Shown: positions 34,401 through 40,555 of the stretch, one piece after another
Layout: each line of letters begins with the position of its first letter
How positions within the stretch are numbered: position 1 is the first letter of the stretch
NCBI RefSeq assembly: GCF_029784165.1
Contig: NC_073694.1
Coordinates: 28,158,506 to 28,222,505 of the forward strand
DNA from: Wyeomyia smithii
Lineage: Eukaryota; Arthropoda; Insecta; Diptera; Culicidae
Direction: 5' to 3'
Length of the DNA: 64,000 nucleotides
Position numbers and translations under genes: made by a program
Notes under the pieces: model-generated
What the model was told of the DNA's origin: nothing
The model's database searches: none
The model's input: the letters and a program-made list of their open reading frames with translations, nothing else

Positions 34401-35116
34401 CCTATTCCAGTGGCCCTGGGCCACCAGACGACTGTCACGAGTACAGTTTCGATACCCTTCCCAAGCCAATCATTCGATCCGCATCCTGCCAAACCTCGCT
34501 GGAACTTTTGAACAAGTTGCTTGAACTTCACTTCTATGATGCAGAACAGCGACAATCCGAACAAGCCACTCCCGGTCCCCGACAGCGAATAATATCTTCC
34601 ACGCTCAAGCAGGTTCGCTACAGTCTTTCTCCAATCAAATCATCCGCCAAAAAGATCCTGAAGACCGACAAGCACCTACTGGTCCCGGAGGAAACCATAA
34701 TAAATAACAACAACTACAACCATTCTCGCAATTCATCCGCCGACGAATTGCAGGAGAAAGCAACCATTCGAGAAACGTGCTACCATTGCGACCAGCTGGA
34801 CTCCGTCCGCTCCCGGTACGACTTGATAGATCCGAAAAGCAATGAACCGGAACCGGAGGTTTCACATCTCCATCTGCAGCAGCAGCAGCATCAGCTAGCA
34901 AACGGTGGTGTCTACTTGATCAACAACAGCGGCACCGGAAATGAAACGGCTCGATCCGTGGGCTACGGCAAGTACGCAACCACGATGATCAGCGAGGAAA
35001 GCCTGTCGGAGTGCTCCATCAGCACCATGTCGGAGTCGTGCGATTGCAAGTTCAAAAGTATCACCATCAAGCTGCCGACGCCACCGGCCAACGCTCAACA
35101 GGTGGTCTACTTTTGA
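8965..35116 (+). CDS. Metabotropic glutamate receptor, group-I (mGluR1/5) type, 12 exons, 5' incomplete
   Basis: Class C GPCR that senses extracellular glutamate at the neuronal membrane. Exons: 8965-9222, 9301-9414, 9529-9718, 9814-9893, 9958-10293, 10664-10757, 17406-17575, 17665-17744, 25384-25549, 33251-33383, 33447-34041, 34102-35116. They sum to 3231 nt in one frame (1076 codons plus stop), all with GT/AG borders. Order: Venus-flytrap domain, nine-cysteine domain, seven membrane helices, long cytoplasmic tail. Residues that bind glutamate in mammalian mGluR1 are all present: Y and R of HYGIQR, S of GPGSSS, S/T of YSTTS, D of VPSD, Y of ENYG, E of CFCEG, D and R of SDGWADR, K of PKMSF. 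This argues against the insect mXR (mangetout) class with altered ligand preference, but I cannot settle the paralogue. The signal-peptide exon is not visible. A LINE sits in intron 6 and has duplicated exon 6. Confidence 0.93.
9301..9414 (+). CDS. mGluR exon: lobe 1, GPGSSS ligand loop
   Basis: Follows CGACCAG and ends CTTCAG before GTATCT; 38 codons, phase 0. It begins with an Asn/Gly/Ser-rich linker and then reads TLVGVIGPGSSSVALQ. The serine loop contacts the alpha-carboxyl of glutamate in this family. Confidence 0.92.
9529..9718 (+). CDS. mGluR exon: lobe 1 to lobe 2 hinge
   Basis: Follows TTCAACAG and ends GATG before GTAAGTG; 190 nt, leaving phase 1. Encodes VQNLLQLFSIPQIGYSTTS, DLSDKARYSTFMRVVPSD and FNWTYVSAINTD. 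YSTTS and VPSD hold the Ser, Thr and Asp that bind the amino-acid backbone of glutamate. Confidence 0.93.
9814..9893 (+). CDS. mGluR exon: lobe 2, ENYGQSG
   Basis: Small 80-nt exon after GTTTGCAG and before GTAACT. It completes the Glu codon and reads ENYGQSGIQAFRELAEKHGV. The tyrosine matches the ligand-contact Tyr of mGluR1. Confidence 0.9.
9958..10293 (+). CDS. mGluR exon: lobe 2, CFCEG and SDGWADR motifs
   Basis: Follows AATTTAG and ends TGGGAG before GTACGT; 112 codons, phase 0. Contains VVVCFCEGMTVRGLL and LIGSDGWADRADVV, whose Glu, Asp and Arg match the glutamate-binding residues of lobe 2, then NPFTNKRNPWFQEFWE. Confidence 0.93.
10294..10661 (+). other. Intron 5, AT-rich, no other feature
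   Basis: Short AT-rich intron of 370 nt (10294-10663) with a normal pyrimidine-rich acceptor (TTCAACTATTTCAG). It matters because this acceptor serves only the first copy of the duplicated exon. Confidence 0.8.
10662..10947 (+). repeat. 286-bp direct repeat, copy 1 (target duplication of the LINE)
   Basis: Runs from AGACCAAATTC to CAAATCTTAC and is base-for-base identical, as far as I can read, to 16407-16692. It contains all of exon 6 (94 nt), its donor and 190 nt of intron 6. Its position exactly flanking a complete LINE makes it a target-site duplication, unusually long for this class. Confidence 0.88.
10664..10757 (+). CDS. mGluR exon 6, functional copy of the duplicated exon
   Basis: 94-nt exon reading TKFNCRLPVNEATLNDGLQQ and onward to SVCTG. 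It has its own pyrimidine tract and AG acceptor and the donor CACAG/GTAAGG, and leaves phase 1 to join 17406 as CTGNEQLSD. An identical copy lies at 16409-16502 behind the LINE. This copy has complete splice signals and is probably the one used. Confidence 0.9.
10965..11649 (+). promoter_or_regulatory. 5'UTR of the LINE, presumed internal promoter
   Basis: GC-richer leader of about 690 bp before the ORF1 ATG, with several short upstream open frames. LINEs of this type usually carry an internal Pol II promoter at the 5' end. I see no TATA box, so the promoter is inferred from the family. Confidence 0.4.
11650..13059 (+). CDS. LINE ORF1: Gag-like protein with CCHC zinc knuckles
   Basis: Nucleic-acid-binding protein that packages the LINE RNA. 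I chose the ATG at 11650 (AAAAATGAGCTCG, starting MSSKNPKETGAEG), giving 469 aa; the frame is open upstream to 11509 without an obvious Kozak-like start. The N-terminal half is charged and low in complexity, with a helical stretch near residues 85-150. The C-terminus has C-FR-C-FEGG-H-KSWT-C (from residue 399), C-RR-C-GGAG-H-KAKD-C, and a third, irregular knuckle beginning CMVC, a three-knuckle layout known from R1-group elements. The frame is undamaged and ends TAA two bases before the ORF2 frame begins at GTG. Confidence 0.88.
   Translation: MSSKNPKETGAEGLPNPFARGGIQRSPQKKAETDAAKSGGGKTANPSVSTPDISVDGPLLVKAVERCMDTRPRVAALSEQLDAIIEFSANRRNIAGDLKQSLLLLRSTIDEARKEHEELVARVKAAEKAARTGRATASKEVQTDAPSFASVCSTGQVAKRTRQSPGETAPGNTKKRLVVLLPREHTPTGSRSTAEKAQVEATGNPWTTVEGRKRREGATRHDGGAARGPKKVKKARSRGDALILKTDGSKYSEVLKKMRGETQLKDLGADVRSIRRSRTGEMILELRKDAKNKGATYKTVAEKVLGKEVQVRALTSEVTLQLKNLDEITEGCDIAQALKAKCGVEVAKESIRLRKGPAGTQVATFRLPSADANLALKEGKLKVGWSVCPLGILQQPDICFRCFEGGHKSWTCKGPDRSQLCRRCGGAGHKAKDCGESPKCMVCSGKRDAKHFMGGPRCPAGKPAAKPRA
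13062..16118 (+). CDS. LINE ORF2: APE endonuclease plus reverse transcriptase
   Basis: 1018-codon frame without a stop. Endonuclease: QLNLNHCFAAQQLL at the very start, IAVISDPYRIP (Asp where relatives usually have Glu), VVAGDFNAWAVEWGS, SIIDVTFSS, SDHQAVCF. Reverse transcriptase: KAPGPDGIPNLAI, AYRPICLLDTAGKVLE, QFGFRKGRSTLDAI, VTLDVKNAFNSASW (catalytic Asp), GVPQGSILGPVLWN, and GFADDITLEV (FADD). C-terminal knuckle: CPECVEEEETAEHVFFVC. No RNase H. It would nick target DNA and copy the LINE RNA by target-primed reverse transcription. The frame has no ATG before the endonuclease core: it opens after the in-frame TAA at 13032-13034, and the first plausible start is GTG at 13062, directly after the ORF1 stop. 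Confidence 0.92.
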   Translation: MTQLNLNHCFAAQQLLHQAATESLSDIAVISDPYRIPPGNGNWVADKSRLAAICTTSKFPVQEVVSTSEEGYVVAKVNGVFYCSCYAPPRWSTERFIQMVDLLSMELTGLTPLVVAGDFNAWAVEWGSCFTNQRGQILLEAFAKLNLDLANVGNKSTFSRNGAESIIDVTFSSPGLIKNWRVDDGYTNSDHQAVCFSVDNNERGQATGRANTPTVRGWKTSHFDAEVFEEAMRREREGGSWLRPTADQLVAMLSRACDATMPRTRQPRNGKPPVYWWTDAIADLRSACLRARRRMQRARNEEERTERRAAFSSARSMLKSAIKASKRACFDRLCASANTNPWGDAYRIVMAKTKGALAPAERSPAMLERIIEGLFPRHEPSPWPPAVESHVRRSSISDIDQRWSANLPSIQSVSDDSRVEAGEEARVTNEELIVIAKSLKVSKAPGPDGIPNLAIRLAIKTAPGLFRAVMQRCLDDCLFPDRWKRQRLVLLPKAGKPPGDPSAYRPICLLDTAGKVLERIILNRLVRYTEGVHGLASNQFGFRKGRSTLDAISSVIKTAEVAIQRKRRGIRYCAIVTLDVKNAFNSASWDSIALALRSIHVPVSLYKILENYFQNRVLVYDTEEGQKCVPITAGVPQGSILGPVLWNVMYDGVLKLKFPVGVVIVGFADDITLEVYGESIEEVELTAAHCIRKVEDWMRSRKLELAHHKTEVMVVNNRKSEQQAVVRVGDCTITSKRSLKLLGVMVDDKLTFGSHVDYACKRASSAIAALSRMMSNSSAVYGSKRRLLASVVSSILRYGGPVWSRALGTNSYRGKLESTYRLMCLRVASAYRTVSYDAICVLSGMMPISIAIKEDRECFDQRDTRGIRGTRRSFSMLRWQREWSNSTKGRWTHRLIPEISGWVGRRHGEVNFHLTQILSGHGCFRQYLHRFGHAVSPMCPECVEEEETAEHVFFVCPRFVRARSNMMAVSGPGTTPDNLVRRMCDDPDIWNAVCAAASQIVLELQRVWRVNHQHASGS
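16119..16407 (+). other. LINE 3'UTR and A tail
   Basis: About 260 bp of 3'UTR followed by 29 A (16379-16407). No AATAAA hexamer was seen just before the tail. Near the end TTCTCTTCTCAG and TCTGTTTGCAG resemble 3' splice sites, which could matter for splicing into the exon copy that follows. Confidence 0.75.
16407..16692 (+). repeat. 286-bp direct repeat, copy 2 (target duplication of the LINE)
   Basis: Begins with the last A of the LINE tail and G, then ACCAAATTC; ends CAAATCTTAC before CTACAAATAGGG, which is the original intron continuation. Identical to 10662-10947. Confidence 0.88.
16409..16502 (+). pseudogene. Duplicate copy of mGluR exon 6, acceptor side damaged
   Basis: Same 94 nt as 10664-10757 with the same donor (CACAG/GTAAGG). 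Upstream, the native pyrimidine tract has been replaced by the LINE A tail; only an AG at 16407-16408 remains. Using it together with the first copy would add 94 nt and shift the reading frame. It is therefore probably skipped, or harmful when included. It could replace the first copy if that one were skipped. Confidence 0.75.
16693..17405 (+). other. Intron 6, remainder
   Basis: Original intron sequence downstream of the LINE, about 710 bp, with no repeat or frame of note, ending in TCTCGCGCTCAG before the next exon. With the insertion, intron 6 grows from about 900 bp to about 6.6 kb. Confidence 0.7.
17406..17575 (+). CDS. mGluR exon: end of the ligand-binding domain, PKMSF lysine
   Basis: Follows GCTCAG and ends TTCTTG before GTACGA; 170 nt. 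Encodes GNEQLSDRYRQEPKMSFVIK, AIYTMAYALHALQ and the conserved Cys-rich end GICAAMFPFNGTLFL. The Lys of PKMSF corresponds to the gamma-carboxyl contact of mGluR1. Confidence 0.93.
17665..17744 (+). CDS. mGluR exon: NYLMNVSF ... DPPG
   Basis: 80-nt exon after CCACGCAG and before GTAAGACG. Encodes NYLMNVSFTYESGDTVEFDS and RGDPPG, leaving phase 2 and joining 25384 as PPGRYDIMNYQ, the family's conserved PGRYDIMN segment. Confidence 0.92.
19128..19360. mobile_element. Short MITE-like repeat with GTTACGTAA words
   Basis: Left end GGCATCCTTGAGCGTTACG; right end TTACGTAATTTATGGATGCC, roughly its inverted repeat. GCGTTACGTAA words recur inside. The motif of a terminus reading ATCCATAAATTACGTAA is common in dispersed insect repeats. 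The boundaries are approximate. Confidence 0.45.
21428..21922. mobile_element. TA-flanked TIR element, about 495 bp
   Basis: Begins TA/GGGTAGGGAAC and ends GTTCCTTACCC/TA, so it has 11-bp TIRs with one mismatch and a TA duplication. No transposase frame. The ends resemble those of the element at 36109-37554 (GGGTAACGGACC / GGGTAGAGGAACC), suggesting one TA-inserting (Tc1/mariner- or pogo-like) group. Confidence 0.6.
22416..22800 (+). repeat. Promoter-module repeat, copy in mGluR intron
   Basis: Aligns with the minus strand of 58568-59806: shared AGGAAGT.CGG.TACATAGGG, TCGTTCTTGCAGCAAT.GATTGG, CACGGTCGACAGAA and GGCTATATAAGAG (TATA at about 22670). Here TGACTGGTC stands where the other copy has TGATTGGTC (inverted CCAAT box). 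It is followed by a CAG/TAGC-rich tract. The left end matches the TIR (TGACGTAGAA), but the right end is missing. Confidence 0.65.
23072..23282 (+). repeat. tRNA-derived SINE, full length
   Basis: The A-box-like TGGTCTCGAGG (about 23081) and a B box GGTTCGAGTC (23125-23134) head a body with AGTGTCAGTGGGATAGTAGC and CTGTACACTTAACAG. It ends CACCAAGGCTTTGCTTTTTG. A second copy lies at 28662-28799. No acceptor stem can form, so it is not a tRNA gene. Confidence 0.8.
23307..23395. repeat. Partial copy of the ACGCGG MITE
   Basis: Contains ACACGGATATCGGAATTACC and TTTTTTACGCGCTATGTATC, matching the right half of the MITE at 37818-37994, so it is a fragment of the same family. Confidence 0.55.
25384..25549 (+). 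CDS. mGluR exon: start of the cysteine-rich domain
   Basis: Follows TCTCAACAG and ends TACAAG before GTAATT; 166 nt. Encodes RYDIMNYQLLEDGSYDYVQV, GEWNNGSLNFL and VCSKPCLPGYYK, the first two of nine cysteines. Confidence 0.93.
26792..27162. mobile_element. TIR element (CAGGGTGGC) with CCCTGATATTC words
   Basis: Left end CAGGGTGGCAAAAAA; right end TTTTCGCCAACCTG, its imperfect inverted repeat. Inside, TTCCCTGATATT-like words recur at least six times in subterminal regions, typical of a non-autonomous DNA transposon. No transposase frame. Confidence 0.6.
27645..28505 (+). mobile_element. Penelope-like retroelement fragment
   Basis: A frame from about 27736 to 28154 reads IIVSFDVVSSFINVPKDVV, FYAQTFGTVMGSSLSPILAE and RTFNDDFFIVLPE. 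These are the A, B and C motifs of Penelope-type reverse transcriptase, with the usual Asp-Asp preceded by F-N instead of Y-V or Y-A. The frame then breaks; the continuation (NYNEHLQLTVEKDMN) is in another frame near 28120. No GIY-YIG nuclease region is seen. The fragment is flanked by inverted repeats (27715-27760 and 28436-28482 share TTGTCATAGCTATCAA). Dead copy. Confidence 0.8.
28520..28620. repeat. Tandem GACTCGATTATATA repeats, pogo-type terminus
   Basis: CAGGTCGGACTCGATTATAT is followed by four more ACTCGATTATAT-like units within 100 bp. A 5'-CAG end with repeats of this form is typical of pogo/Tigger-like elements. No opposite end was found; the SINE at 28662 may have replaced it. Confidence 0.45.
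28662..28799 (+). repeat. 5'-truncated SINE copy
   Basis: Starts GTTAGTGTCAGTAGGATCG and ends AAGGCTTTGCTTTGCTTT; closely matches the body of the SINE at 23072-23282 but lacks the tRNA-like head with the A and B boxes. Confidence 0.8.
30062..30113. repeat. 52-nt hairpin with GACGTTT/AAACGTC core
   Basis: CCCGACGTTTTGGCC pairs with GGCCGAAACGTCGGG (15 bp, one G.U), enclosing GGCCATGGAAATGGCC, which can form its own stem. The GGCCGAAACGTC block recalls the 3' core of hammerhead ribozymes of Penelope-like elements, but the CUGAUGA core is absent. A similar block (ACGACGTTTCGGCC, about 27563) lies next to the Penelope fragment. Confidence 0.4.
30624..32218. mobile_element. pogo-like DNA transposon, 1595 bp, internally damaged
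   Basis: TA duplications (30622-30623 and 32219-32220) flank inverted ends CCGTGCTGGATCGAAATCCG and, on the other strand, CCGTGCTGGATCGAAACCCG. The word ATCGAAATCCGTAC recurs at both ends (30813-30890, 31760-31820). On the minus strand, 31585-31716 encodes a psq-type helix-turn-helix (ERAVTEVREGKSYREASRGS), the N-terminal DNA-binding part of pogo/Tigger transposases. The continuation (PPTFTAGEEDL) is frameshifted. No catalytic DDE region remains. Confidence 0.78.
31585..31716 (-). pseudogene. pogo transposase N-terminal fragment (psq HTH)
   Basis: A 43-codon frame starting MEENKHKYTANNPERAV with a helix-turn-helix pattern (AVTEVREGKSYREA, then SGVLVTTIKE). In pogo-family transposases this is followed by a Gly-Arg-Pro-Pro stretch and a second DNA-binding domain; here the frame stops and only a shifted remnant follows. 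Located inside the TIR element 30624-32218. Confidence 0.65.
33251..33383 (+). CDS. mGluR exon: cysteine-rich domain
   Basis: Follows GTCATTACAG and ends ACGG before GTTTAT (non-consensus but GT donor); 133 nt. Reads NLQTGGQEKQCCWVCVPCEK, HQFLYNETHCRNCDLGYWPD. With its neighbours it completes the nine cysteines that link ligand domain to membrane helices. Confidence 0.93.
33447..34041 (+). CDS. mGluR exon: TM1 to TM5
   Basis: Follows TTTACAG and ends ACGAG before GTTCGT; 595 nt. Begins CLQIPIEHVQWGD, then helices around VAISFSVLGFITTGLVFGVF, LCYLILVGMIISHSTIFAIL, GVSFAMIYASLLVKT, LVITGLLISIEIAIAVFMLI and ILVPLAFIFLLIILCTLYAW. TPVVKSSTRELCYLI and KTNRIARILAGSKKR are signature mGluR intracellular loops. 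Confidence 0.95.
34102..35116 (+). CDS. mGluR last exon: TM6, TM7 and cytoplasmic tail
   Basis: Follows CGTTTCAG. NVPENFNEAKFIGFSMYTTC leads into TM6 and TM7, then PKLYIILIRPEKNIRALFTT. The tail of about 260 residues is Ser/Thr-rich with a short Gln run (LQQQQHQ). It ends PTPPANAQQVVYF, a hydrophobic end that could be a class II PDZ ligand (inference). A canonical Homer site (PPxxF) is not seen, unlike mammalian mGluR1/5. Stop TGA at 35114-35116. Confidence 0.95.
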
Positions 35117-35230
35117 TGAACACCAGGAGAGCAGGTTTTGCAGAGTTTACTAAACGTTACTATCACTAGAACATTTGTTTATCATGTAGTAGAATTTTAA
35201 TGCTATGGTAAACATAATAACGAAAATGGC

Positions 35231-35236
35231 AATAAA
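35231..35236 (+). terminator. Candidate mGluR polyadenylation signal AATAAA
   Basis: First AATAAA after the stop codon, 115 nt downstream, in AT-rich sequence. It would give a very short 3'UTR; more distal sites may be used too. Confidence 0.45.
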
Positions 35237-36106
35237 TGGTTTTATGTAACAGTAAGAGCACCTATCGTTTTTTATCGGATAGAATTGGGTTTTTGTCAAC
35301 TGTTGGGTGTTTATTTTATTTTGGGACCAGTGATAATATCTATAGCATAGTCCTTCCTAGAGTTGATCATACCATTACTAATTTTGCATTTCAAAATTGT
35401 ACAGTTGCCACTAGAGGACTGGGAATTTCTAAATAATAATGATTTCTTTCATCGGCCACACCAAAATAGTTGTGAATCTACTTCAACAAGACAACAATTA
35501 AATAAATATAATGACGTCTTTTTTGCCCCTACCTTTCTATCTCTTCCCCTGCCTTCATTGATGCGCGTTTTGCAGGGCAGGGGATTTAGGTGGTGGAAAA
35601 AAATGAAATGGTTAAGGGGTAAGATCCACCAAATGCTCAAAAACGAGGTTTTTTTCATGATTTTTTTAAAGGTCATTTGTGATGTAAGGTATATAAATAA
35701 TATATCAAAGAAAAGCGATTGCCGTGACTCGCATTTTTAAAAGTTCTTTCGCGGCGAGCAGTAGAAGTCGTGCTCTACTCCACCTACAACCAAAACAAAT
35801 TTTTTTTCATTATCTACATAAGTGTCGCTAGTGAAGTACACATGATTATATTTTTAGAATTTTTGTTCGCAAAATGGCAACGGTTTGGGAAAAAAAATTC
35901 TTTTTCGACAAAAATCGACTTTAATTGTTTATAACTTTTGTTTTTGTAATCAATCGCTAAAATCGTGTGTACTTCACTAGATAATAGAATAATCTGAATG
36001 AAGAAGCTACAGCTAAAGTTTCAAATCAATCGGTTGTAAACATTTTCAGTTCTACTGCTTGCCGATTTTGAAAACATGGTTTTGAGAAAAACGCGTTTCA
36101 AAATGC
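35237..36106. other. Gene-free stretch downstream of mGluR
   Basis: About 870 bp of AT-rich sequence. It may include distal mGluR 3'UTR. No coding similarity. Confidence 0.4.
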
Positions 36107-36108
36107 TA

Positions 36109-37554
36109 GGGTAACGGACCCATAAATCGCCCACTTTATTCATGACTAACCAGTTGAACGTTATACATTTTCATGTGTTGCTTCGACGATGTGCAGTATT
36201 TACTCTACAGTGCACAATAAACTTTGTGTTGCACACTCGGGTTGCTTTACAGCCAAAATAACTTATCTAGTCGAGTTAAATAGAAATTTCCTGATGGGTG
36301 TCTGAACCCCTAAAGTCGACCCCGAAAATCCTAATTTCGTTCACCTAAGGATCCATTTTTCGCCCACCTCGGAAATATGATGAAAAAAGCTGTTAAATGA
36401 AACAAATCAACATATGAAAAGAAAATCAACTTAATTATGTAGTGCAATTGGTTGGTTAACCGTGAAAAGCATAAATTACCAGCTGATTACCCAGCCTTAT
36501 TCGGGATTCCATGTTAGCTCTTGTTGTTATGGTGTCTTAGAAGTTATTACGGTCTGGTTTTTTGATATTCTATGTTACTATTGAACCCATCATTTCAAAC
36601 TGGATTGTAAATAGATCATGTTGTCAATAATGAGTCAATCTAAAACAAACAATCGATCAAAGCAAATTTTCTAAGTGCTTCTCTAAAAATGTTTTCATGA
36701 AAGTCCTAAATCGCTGGAAATGCAACACCAGCCACAGATGTATGCAGAGTACCGGAAAACGTCGAATTACTTTTCGTAAACTGGAAATCGCCGTGTTGGG
36801 CTTCAAAATGGCATCGGACACCGATTCTAAGTTCCTGAGTATGTTTTTATTTTTCTAGATGGTTATCCCTTTCTTTCCTTTCAATTCTATGACCATCAGC
36901 TCTGTGAAAAACACACGTATACCAAGTTTGATGGAAATCGATACAAGCATTCAAAGGTTATGTTGAAATATACATGCATACAAATCTTGATTTTTATATA
37001 AATATCGAGCTTGTGTCGGAAACGTTGTTATTTTTTTCCACTTAATTGTTATTCACAGACAGGGCGAAAATAAGGCACACATCATATTCCCAAAACAGTG
37101 TATAGAGATTCGCTCAGGGCGAAATATGGAACCGAGGCAAAGGAAGTGACCCATTTTTCGCCTCTTAATAATTATGAAAAATATTCAGAAAAATCGATAT
37201 TTTTGTTATAACTAACATGAAATTATTAAAATCACATTCAGGAAATTTCAAATGCCTATAAAAAATACAATATGCTCATAGTTTGAAGTACATTTCCGCT
37301 TAGAAATATTTAGCACTCGTTTCTGAAAACCAGAAGAAAATCAGTCTAACTAGCAGACGCTCTATTGATAGCTCGTAAAATAGCAAAATATTATAACCAT
37401 GAATCACGTACCAGCGTTAAAGATATCATGAGATTTCAAGCTTGAGAGTAGCGAATATAAATTATTTGTCTTTGAACATTCAAAAGCATTAATATCGTGA
37501 GGATCCATAGGAGGGCGAAATATGGTGCCCGGACGAAATATGGTTCCTCTACCC
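36109..37554. mobile_element. TA-flanked TIR element, 1446 bp, non-autonomous
   Basis: TA duplications (36107-36108, 37555-37556) bound GGGTAACGGACCCATAAATC and, inverted, GGGTAGAGGAACCATATTTC. The word TTTCGCCC or GGGCGAAA recurs about seven times in the first 300 and last 500 bp (for example 36359, 37061, 37119, 37154, 37512). No transposase frame of useful length. Confidence 0.65.
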
Positions 37555-37556
37555 TA

Positions 37557-37815
37557 TAAATCTTAAGAATTGCAATACTACAGCCCCTAATAATATTTCA
37601 CCCTCAGTCAGCTATCCCTGCGCCGTAAAGTTGTCCTTCCTGGGCCTTATTTTCCTCTTCTTCTCTTTTTGTCTGACGTAAGGCTGCACCTACCCCTTCG
37701 CGATATCGGACATGCGATACTCAGCGACTTTAACGTGGCGTCCGATCCCACGCAAAACTCAAACTTGTCACTCATATTTAAGTTATACTTTGGAATATAA
37801 CTCACAGTCAAAAAG
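37557..37815. other. Spacer between two TIR elements, nothing recognised
   Basis: About 260 bp, including the start of a short meaningless open frame at 37712. No repeat or gene signal. Confidence 0.35.
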
Positions 37816-37817
37816 TA

Positions 37818-37994
37818 CACTAAGGTCGCTTTTTACGCGGTATTTTTTTTGCGCGGATTTCGGTTCCTATTCACTCGGATTGCAGAATAAACGCAGGTTT
37901 TTTTACGCGGATTCCGGAATTTACGCGGATTTCCAGAATTTACGCGGTTTTTTTTACGCGACATGTATCCCTCGCGTAAAAAGCGACTTTAGTG
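37818..37994. mobile_element. 177-bp MITE with TA duplication and ACGCGG repeats
   Basis: TA/CACTAAGGTCGCTTTTTACG at the left and CGCGTAAAAAGCGACTTTAGTG/TA at the right are near-perfect 23-bp inverted repeats flanked by TA. Inside, TTTACGCGGATT-type units repeat four to five times. Tc1/mariner-type MITE; a fragment lies at 23307-23395. Confidence 0.8.
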
Positions 37995-38428
37995 TATAGA
38001 AAAGCTCAAACAGAGAACGTACACAACGAGAACGGACTAAACAAAGGAATATTGAGAGTAAACACGAGCTGTAGAGACGCTACAACGGTCGAAACTTGAT
38101 GTAGCGACCTCTATAATTCAAATTTGAAACACGATATCGATCAAAGGTAACTTCTGCTAGTTTTGGCCTCGAAATTAACGAAAAATGTGATTTTGGAGCA
38201 TAAAAGTTGTTCGGTAAATTGATTTAAACGAACTTTGAGTTTAGATCAGTACTTGGGTGATGTAGATTTTAATTCTAGGATAGTTCTAGCATGATTTAAG
38301 CCAATAAAAAATAGGTAAATTTTTTTTTGTGGATATTACCCCTTAACGCTGCGCTGGAAGGTGACGAGCAAAAAAAAGTCTCCACTCTGTCTACACGTCT
38401 GGTCCAGGACTAGGGGGCCGTGTCAGAA

Positions 38429-38466
38429 GGCCCGGGGAATTTGCCCCCTCTCAAATCCGGGCCTGG
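38429..38466. repeat. GC-rich repeat, inverted relative to 31452-31490
   Basis: GGCCCGGGGAATTTGCCCCC, then TCAAATCCGGGCCTGG, is the near reverse complement of 31452-31490. Both GC-rich blocks stand out from AT-rich surroundings and look like ends of one dispersed element. A run of 17 C follows at 38767-38783. Confidence 0.5.
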
Positions 38467-38939
38467 CGTTTTGATTTCATTAACAAACAGCAATCAAAAT
38501 CCAAAAGCGTACATTTTCCCGTATCGTTCTGAATTATGTTTTCCTGATTGCAATTCAAGGAATCGCCGATTCCGTTGAGTGATTTCAACTATGGACTTCG
38601 GTTCATATCATCACAAATCAAATATTTCCCAGGAATAAAAAAGAATGAAAACAGTAGAGCAGATATTCAGTAATTTTTGGTGCTGCAGTGCTGAAATCGG
38701 ATCCCACGAGAAATGCAAAAAGTAAAAAAACTTGCTACACCGTTTTTGCATAAAAATTAGCCAGTGCCCCCCCCCCCCCCCCCTGGGATACTTTCTTAGT
38801 TACGTCTAAATTTTGAAGACTCATCCCATTTTCGTGAAATCATTTCACCATTCAAAATAATCGTGAAATAATTCCACGCGAAATGTCGCTTTTTTCGTTT
38901 CCATTCCAGTGATATGACAATAATAATAAACCAGAATTC

Positions 38940-39900
38940 ACGGCAGATGTCACTTTACGACGTTTTTGTCCATAGGTGAGTCCCGTAGTAGAGCTCTATA
39001 CACTTCACTCTGATATCACCGTGAAGTGACTCCCGTAATAAGCACCTTATACCTCCGATTGAATTGTTCATTTTTGAGGCGTCTGTGTAGAAGACGACAG
39101 AACCTTGCCAAATCTTCGGGCCTCCTCGTTTCCAAATATCCCGTTCGACCTCTCGTGTTTCAAAGTTTGGTTTAGTTTCCATCTCATCTTTTTTGAGGAC
39201 TGCTTGCTAGCCCCTCTGATCTTCTTCAGATACGCTTTTGTGGAGTGGCAATAGTTGCAGAATTGCATCTAAGACTTTCGACGAAGCACTCCATTGCATT
39301 ACAAATAAGCCTTGCAACCTGCCAAGCTTGTTCTGCGTTAACCTTTCTTTGGTTTTAGGCTACCACACTAGCGAGGCATAGATTATTCTTGGTCTTATTA
39401 TTGCCTGCTACAACCAATAGATCAAACATGTCTTTAAACCCCATTTCCTGCCTAAGGCTTTGCTACAGGCCCAAATGGTACTTGTAGCTTCACCGATGAC
39501 ATATTCGACATGTGCGTTCCAGCTGAGTTTCTGATCTAAAATCACTCCAAGGTGTTTGGTTTCAGGGGAAAATATAAGTGTAGTTTCACCCAATTTCAGG
39601 CTCTCTATGAGTGAAGGAAATATTGTTAGTTTTTTGGTCAGCCCTCCTTGCATGTACCATTTTAAAGTGCAATTCAGAGCTGGTAATAATTTATCCAGTC
39701 CCGGGGACTTATAGGGCTCAAAGGAGGTAATGCGCATTTGTGCTAGCGATAGTCGAACCAGTGCATAACGCATTTGTATCCTGAATTTCCTTTTTTGAAT
39801 AGATCGTGATCCTGAGAAGTGTTTTTCCATCATATCAATGTCAGCAATGCAAGTACCGTAATCCTTCTTAAGCTGTTTGTGTGATCTTTGGACAGGGTTT
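38940..39900 (-). mobile_element. Decayed non-LTR retrotransposon, minus strand
   Basis: Reading from 39833 down: an RT fragment (SPETKHLGVILDQKLSWNAH, the thumb region of LINE RTs), then frame breaks, then ETREVERDIWKRGGPKIWQG and SVVFYTDASKMNN, the start of RNase H. It is the same family as 3165-4240 (EREVWEQGGPNIRQGSVVFYT) but covers a more upstream part of the polyprotein. Several stops and frameshifts; dead. Confidence 0.75.
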
Positions 39901-40198
39901 AATGTACTCTTGCAACGGTAGTGGTGCTTTCAATTTGTTCTTTTTTATTATATTTTGTAAGGGACTCTATAAGCATCCCAATTTGAGGTTAACTTGGCTC
40001 TATTGATATTAACTAATAACCATTTCAACTTCGTGAATGGGGCCACCAACCACAAGACCACAAAATCTATGAGTCACCTTGAACCAGCTTAAACTAATAC
40101 AGACTCATGCTACATGTTGTATATTGCTCAAATGAAAGCACTTCTTAGAATAAGCACAAGAAAACTGTAAATCAATCATTAAACAGTAACTTCCTATG

Positions 40199-40555
40199 TT
40201 GGATTCTCGAGATAAATTTTGTTCATAACCTTAAGGCCCATGACTTTCTGAACAAGTTTTCTGAAGACCGCAGCTTGCGGTGGTTGGATTCACGAGATAC
40301 ATTTAGTTCATGAAAGCGGCTTTATTACAAAACAAACTTTACTCCAAATAAAATCCTTCGACCTCTTGAACAGCTTTGCTGAAGACGGCAACTTTTTACA
40401 TTGTCGGATTAACGAGATAAATTAGGTTCAAAATACTCGAAACTATATTCACAATTGCCGAATTCCAAGCCGATCTCAAGCCCTTGCCTTTCTCAACAAC
40501 TTTGCTGAAGTCCACAACTCTTTAGGTTGTCGAAATCACGAGATAGAGTTACACA
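40199..40555. repeat. Degenerate tandem repeat, three to four units
   Basis: GGATT-CACGAGATAAATT-like and TTGAACAACTTTGCTGAAGA-like blocks alternate three times with 85-127-bp spacing, plus a partial fourth start at 40527. A related TTCTGAAGACCGTAAGGCGC block occurs at 181-200, so the repeat is dispersed. Confidence 0.6.
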
